Positions 6,601-8,513 of a DNA stretch of 8,513 nt are shown piece by piece. Both the position numbers and the translations under genes were made by a program. Positions within the stretch are counted from its first letter, which is position 1; every line of letters starts with the position of its first letter. Under the pieces are notes generated by a model. It did no database searches and was not told the origin of the DNA. It saw only the letters and a list, made by a program, of their open reading frames with translations. Source of the DNA: Bacteroidales bacterium (GTDB lineage Bacteria > Bacteroidota > Bacteroidia > Bacteroidales > SMBSF77); contig JAIOTT010000165.1 in NCBI GenBank assembly GCA_021106655.1, forward strand, positions 1 to 8,513, written 5' to 3'.

Positions 6601-7032
6601 GTTGAGGAAGCTGTTTTGTCGGAATTTGACAGAATTACTGAAAGGGGAGGGGTATTAGGTGCCATGGAAACTATGTACCAGCGAAGTAAAATTCAGGAAG
6701 AGTCGCTATACTATGAAACATTGAAACATAGTGGTGAGCTTCCAATTATGGGTGTTAATACTTTCCTTTCCTCTAAAGGTTCTCCAACTATCATCCCCGA
6801 TGAAGTAATCAGGGCTGAAGAATCGGAAAAGGAATACCAGATTACAATGCTTAAGGAATTGCATTCAACATATGCTGATGATGTTGTAAAGGTTCTTGAG
6901 GATTTGAAAAAATCAGCAATTAACAACGAAAATGTTTTTGAAAGTATCGTTGAGGCTGCAAAATTTTGTTCAATAGGTCAGATCACTGCTGCTTTGTTTG
7001 GAGTGGGAGGACAATATCGAAGAAATATGTAA
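3655..7032 (+). CDS. icmF: Fused isobutyryl-CoA mutase (B12-dependent, with GTPase domain)
   Basis: Cytosolic adenosylcobalamin enzyme that interconverts isobutyryl-CoA and n-butyryl-CoA; some family members also act on isovaleryl/pivalyl-CoA. Its fused G-protein chaperone guards cofactor loading. Residues about 12-140 form the B12 domain, with cobalt-ligand His25 in FDGHDAA, the SYQGGH loop (71-76) and the GGGGG turn (99-103). Residues about 195-410 are the MeaB-like GTPase: P-loop GTGGSGKS (203-210), DPSKRKTGGALLGDR (235-249), ETSGIGQ (296-302) and NKSD (343-346). A charged, partly coiled linker (about 430-540) leads to the mutase barrel (about 560-1125), with PFKREGEDPTR (574-584), SGYHIAEAG (809-817, active-site His812), QTSGRSLHAQE (897-907) and the C-terminus GGQYRRNM. 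Gln774 in EDQAQNT stands where methylmalonyl-CoA mutases have the Arg that binds the substrate carboxylate, which favours the ICM type. Length is normal for IcmF and all catalytic motifs are intact. A kinase-family gene follows after 118 nt. Confidence 0.96.
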   Translation: MQVKEIYKPKNHLRLVSAASLFDGHDAAINVMRRILQSTGAEVIHLGHNRSVQEIVDCAIQEDVQGIALTSYQGGHIEFFKYMYDLLQENGSGQIKIFGGGGGVILPDEIEELHNYGITRIYSPDDGRKMGLQGMINDLMKQADFPIGNTVSVNVKDIENRDYKSIARLISAAENNSEIIQDLLKKLEKIAASNGTPILGITGTGGSGKSSLIDEITRRFLFAYPDKSIAIVSVDPSKRKTGGALLGDRIRMNSIDDPRVYMRSLATRQSNLAVSKYVKDALSIVKAANFDLIILETSGIGQSDTEIVDHSDISLYVMTPDFGAATQLEKIDMLDFADIVAINKSDKRGAQDAIRDVRKQYVRNHLLWESKAEDLPIFGSVASQYNDPGVNQLFEKIIATLNEKTKANFSPPDDKLEKVHQKIHIIPPHRVRYLSEIAESNRDYRQWVEDQSEIAQKLFSLRQSIETLSKDDQSDKELLNKLENKYSEIELDLDSRNKKIIKGWQDKRAKYKNEYFVFKVRDKELKIKTHKESLSHLQIPKITLPNFKNWGEILNWSLLENVPGEFPYAAGVFPFKREGEDPTRMFAGEGGPERTNRRFHYVSMGMPAKRLSTAFDSVTLYGQDPAIRPDIYGKIGNSGVSICCLDDAKKLYSGFNLADPKTSVSMTINGPAPIMTAYFMNTAIDQQCEIYIKKNGLEDEVTKTIAKIYKNAGTKQPQYQGDLPEGNDGLGLMLLGITGDRVLPKDVYEKIKAETISVVRGTVQADILKEDQAQNTCIYSTDFSLKLMGDIQEYFINNNVRNFYSVSISGYHIAEAGANPITQLALTLANGFTYVEYYTSRGMDIDKFAPNLSFFFSNGLDPEYSVMGRVGRLIWAKAMKSKYKGNARSQMLKYHIQTSGRSLHAQEIDFNDIRTTLQGLYAVYDNCNSLHTNAYDEAITTPTEESVRRAIAIQMIINHELGLAFNQNPLQGSFIIEELTDLVEEAVLSEFDRITERGGVLGAMETMYQRSKIQEESLYYETLKHSGELPIMGVNTFLSSKGSPTIIPDEVIRAEESEKEYQITMLKELHSTYADDVVKVLEDLKKSAINNENVFESIVEAAKFCSIGQITAALFGVGGQYRRNM

Positions 7033-7038
7033 AGAAAG

Positions 7039-7111
7039 TGACTAAAATGAGCTAGAATTACGAATGACTAAAATTAATTCTAGTCACTCTAGTCACTCGA
7101 AATTTTAGTCA
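7039..7111 (+). terminator. Nested inverted repeat between icmF and the kinase gene
   Basis: TGACTAAAAT (7039-7048) pairs with ATTTTAGTCA (7102-7111), and inside it CTAGAATT (7052-7059) pairs with AATTCTAG (7076-7083). The right half also has tandem TAGTCACTC units (7081-7098). It starts 6 nt after the icmF stop and ends in an ATTTT stretch, so it could act as a terminator or attenuator that partly uncouples the two genes. It is AT-rich and belongs to the same repeat family as 3478-3527, so it may equally be only a repeat. Confidence 0.5.
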
Positions 7112-7150
7112 TTTTCATAATAGTAAAAACTAACCTTAAAATTATTAGCG

Positions 7151-8230
7151 ATGATCAACAAGAAAATTCTGGTTATTTACCCTGAAGCTCACTTTACTAA
7201 AATTGCTATCTACAAAAATATAAATCTCGAATTTCTTAAAACTATAAAGCATAACCTTGAAGAGTTAAAGAAGTTTGATTATATTACTGATCAACTGGAG
7301 CTCAGAAAAAAAGCTATTATGGAAGAGCTTACAGATAATGAGATTGATTTGAGAGATATTAAGGTATTAATTTCGCGTGGAGGTCTTGTTAAACCTGTTA
7401 AATCAGGAATCTATGAGGTAAATGAAGTTATGACAAAAGATCTGAGGGAAGGAGTTATGGGTGTCCATGCTACTAACCTGGGTGGATTGATCGCAGATGA
7501 AATAGCAAAGTCACTCCCAGATGCAAAAGCTTATTTAGCCGATCCGGTAGAAGTTGATGAGCTTGAAGAGATTGCAAGAATAACAGGACATCCGCTACTT
7601 GAAAGGAAATCTATATTTCATGCACTTAACCAAAAATGCGTTGCAAATGAGTATGCCAGATCCATAAATAAAAAATATGAAGAGCTCAACATTATTGCCG
7701 CACATATTGGTCATGGAGGAGTTTCAGTTGGTGCACATAAAAATGGCAGAGTGATCGATGTTAACCAGGCTTTTGATGGGAACGGCCCTTTTTCTATTTC
7801 AAGAACAGGGACATTGCCACTAGGTGGAATAGTTGATCTTTGCTTTAGCGGTAAATACACAAAAGCTGAAATCAGAGAGATGATCACAGAAAAAGGCGGT
7901 GTTATTGCTTATCTTGGTACTGATAACATAAACGAAATAGAATCAATGATTGAATCGGGTGATGAAAATGCAAAATTGATCCTACATGCAATGGCATATC
8001 AGATCGGTAAGGAAATTGGAGCTGTTAGTGCCGTGCTTCATTATGATGTTGATGCAATCCTTTTGATGGGAAGTTTGTTGAATGTGAACAGCTTTGCAAA
8101 TTATTTGACAAATATGGTTGAGAAGATCGCTAAAATCATGATCTATCCCGTGGTTAATGATATGGATTCACTTGCTTATAAGGGATTGACTATCTTGAAG
8201 GGAGAAGCAGAAATCCTTGATTATAAGTAA
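7151..8230 (+). CDS. buk: Butyrate-kinase-family protein with degenerate active-site motifs
   Basis: The 359-residue cytosolic protein matches butyrate / branched-chain-fatty-acid kinases (ASKHA fold, acetate kinase superfamily; ATP + butyrate to butyryl phosphate) along its full length. It has RGGLVKPVKSGIYEVNE (from about residue 75), MGVHATNLGG, LADPVEVDE, ERKSIFHALNQK, FDGNGPFSISRTG, CFSGKYT and VAYLGT-like IAYLGTDN. Several phosphate/nucleotide loops differ from the family. The N-terminal NPGSTSTK motif reads YPEAHFTK (about 10-17), the HxGGGxSV loop reads HIGHGGVSV with one extra residue, and the LTGGxA motif near the C-terminus reads LLMGSL. No frameshift explains these, and the rest is well conserved, so the protein is folded and under selection but perhaps not a normal kinase. 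It lies 118 nt after icmF on the same strand, which suggests shared butyryl/isobutyryl metabolism. Family call is firm; loss of activity is inference. Confidence 0.88.
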   Translation: MINKKILVIYPEAHFTKIAIYKNINLEFLKTIKHNLEELKKFDYITDQLELRKKAIMEELTDNEIDLRDIKVLISRGGLVKPVKSGIYEVNEVMTKDLREGVMGVHATNLGGLIADEIAKSLPDAKAYLADPVEVDELEEIARITGHPLLERKSIFHALNQKCVANEYARSINKKYEELNIIAAHIGHGGVSVGAHKNGRVIDVNQAFDGNGPFSISRTGTLPLGGIVDLCFSGKYTKAEIREMITEKGGVIAYLGTDNINEIESMIESGDENAKLILHAMAYQIGKEIGAVSAVLHYDVDAILLMGSLLNVNSFANYLTNMVEKIAKIMIYPVVNDMDSLAYKGLTILKGEAEILDYK

Positions 8231-8246
8231 GTAGTATAAGCTTAGA

Positions 8247-8304
8247 AGTAGGCAGTCCACAGTCTCCAGTCAGCAAATTAATCGCCTACTGAGGACTGAA
8301 GACT
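8247..8304. repeat. Heptad CAGTCNN repeat in both orientations
   Basis: Three 7-mers CAGTCCA, CAGTCTC, CAGTCAG (8253-8273) are followed by the reverse-oriented heptads ACTGAGG, ACTGAAG, ACT (8288-8304). AGTAGGC (8247-8253) and GCCTACT (8284-8290) form a perfect 7-bp inverted pair around a 30-nt loop. The unit begins 16 nt after the kinase stop and could fold in RNA as a terminator-like structure, though no clean T-run follows. Confidence 0.55.
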
Positions 8305-8322
8305 TACTATATTACTTGATAG

Positions 8323-8330
8323 TAATTTTG
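8323..8330 (+). promoter_or_regulatory. Candidate -7 box for the gene at the right edge
   Basis: TAATTTTG matches TAnnTTTG exactly, 34 nt before the ATG at 8365; TAATTTTA at 8342-8349 is a weaker alternative. No -33 TTTG at the right spacing is seen, and such strings are frequent in AT-rich DNA. Confidence 0.25.
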
Positions 8331-8364
8331 AAAATTTGTTGTAATTTTACAAAAAACATAAAAA

Positions 8365-8513
8365 ATGGAACATTGGTTAGATAAAAAATTCGAGGATCTG
8401 AAAAAGATAGAAAATAAGGTTTCGGATGAGGAAAAATATCAAAAGGGAAAAAGGATAAAAGCAAATTTTGAAAAGAACAAAAAAGAAATTGAAGCTTTTG
8501 TCAATAAATTAAA
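8365..8513 (+). CDS. Unrecognised charged small protein, cut by window end
   Basis: An ATG at 8365 opens a frame of 49 complete codons with no stop before the window edge. The visible protein (MEHWLDKKFEDLKKIENKVS...) is strongly charged, rich in Lys and Glu, with spacing that suggests a long amphipathic helix or coiled coil. It has no signal peptide or membrane segment. I do not recognise the family. The gene is separated from the kinase by repeat DNA, so it is probably a new transcription unit. Only the N-terminal part is available. Confidence 0.55.
   Translation, partial: MEHWLDKKFEDLKKIENKVSDEEKYQKGKRIKANFEKNKKEIEAFVNKL

Overview
The window looks like a low-GC Bacteroidota chromosome, probably Bacteroidales/Marinilabiliales-like. 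I infer this from the AT-rich codon use, promoter-like boxes close to TAnnTTTG, mostly absent Shine-Dalgarno sequences, intergenic spaces filled with short-period tandem repeats and hairpin repeats, and an IcmF-type mutase beside a butyrate-kinase-family gene. All complete genes are on the + strand. No rRNA, tRNA, CRISPR array, transposase or integrase gene is visible.

Left part (1-3.48 kb) is an accessory region. It holds a HEPN-type protein (290-934), a type II toxin-antitoxin pair with a 13-nt overlap (1165-1700) and an AAA ATPase/DUF4143 protein (2064-3386). Between them are copies of one hairpin repeat, built around GGCTAAAGCC and CTCCAACTGAAGTTGGAG. Three near-complete copies (1019-1092, 1707-1774, 3412-3472) lie in the same orientation 8-25 nt after a stop codon, and a partial copy (95-118) lies before the HEPN gene. 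Directly after the HEPN gene, 927-1010 is the scar of a second toxin-antitoxin module. It keeps the antitoxin C-terminus and the last codons of the toxin, with everything between deleted, followed by the same repeat that follows the intact module. The HEPN reading frame stops inside this scar.

Right part (3.48-8.5 kb) is metabolic. A 1125-residue fused coenzyme-B12-dependent isobutyryl-CoA mutase (IcmF, 3655-7032) has its B12 domain, MeaB-like GTPase and mutase barrel all intact. It is followed by a butyrate-kinase-family protein (7151-8230). Together they suggest handling of butyryl/isobutyryl-CoA and the matching acyl phosphates. The kinase, however, has lost or altered several sequences that form the phosphate- and nucleotide-binding site in its family, so it may be a non-catalytic or re-purposed paralogue. 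IcmF is flanked on both sides by related 9-mer TAGTCAC-type repeats, and a heptad repeat lies in its probable 5' leader. The window ends inside a small, highly charged, unrecognised gene (from 8365).

The points most worth following are the decayed toxin-antitoxin scar fused to the HEPN gene, the repeat-bounded cassette-like layout of the accessory genes, and the degenerate butyrate kinase beside IcmF.
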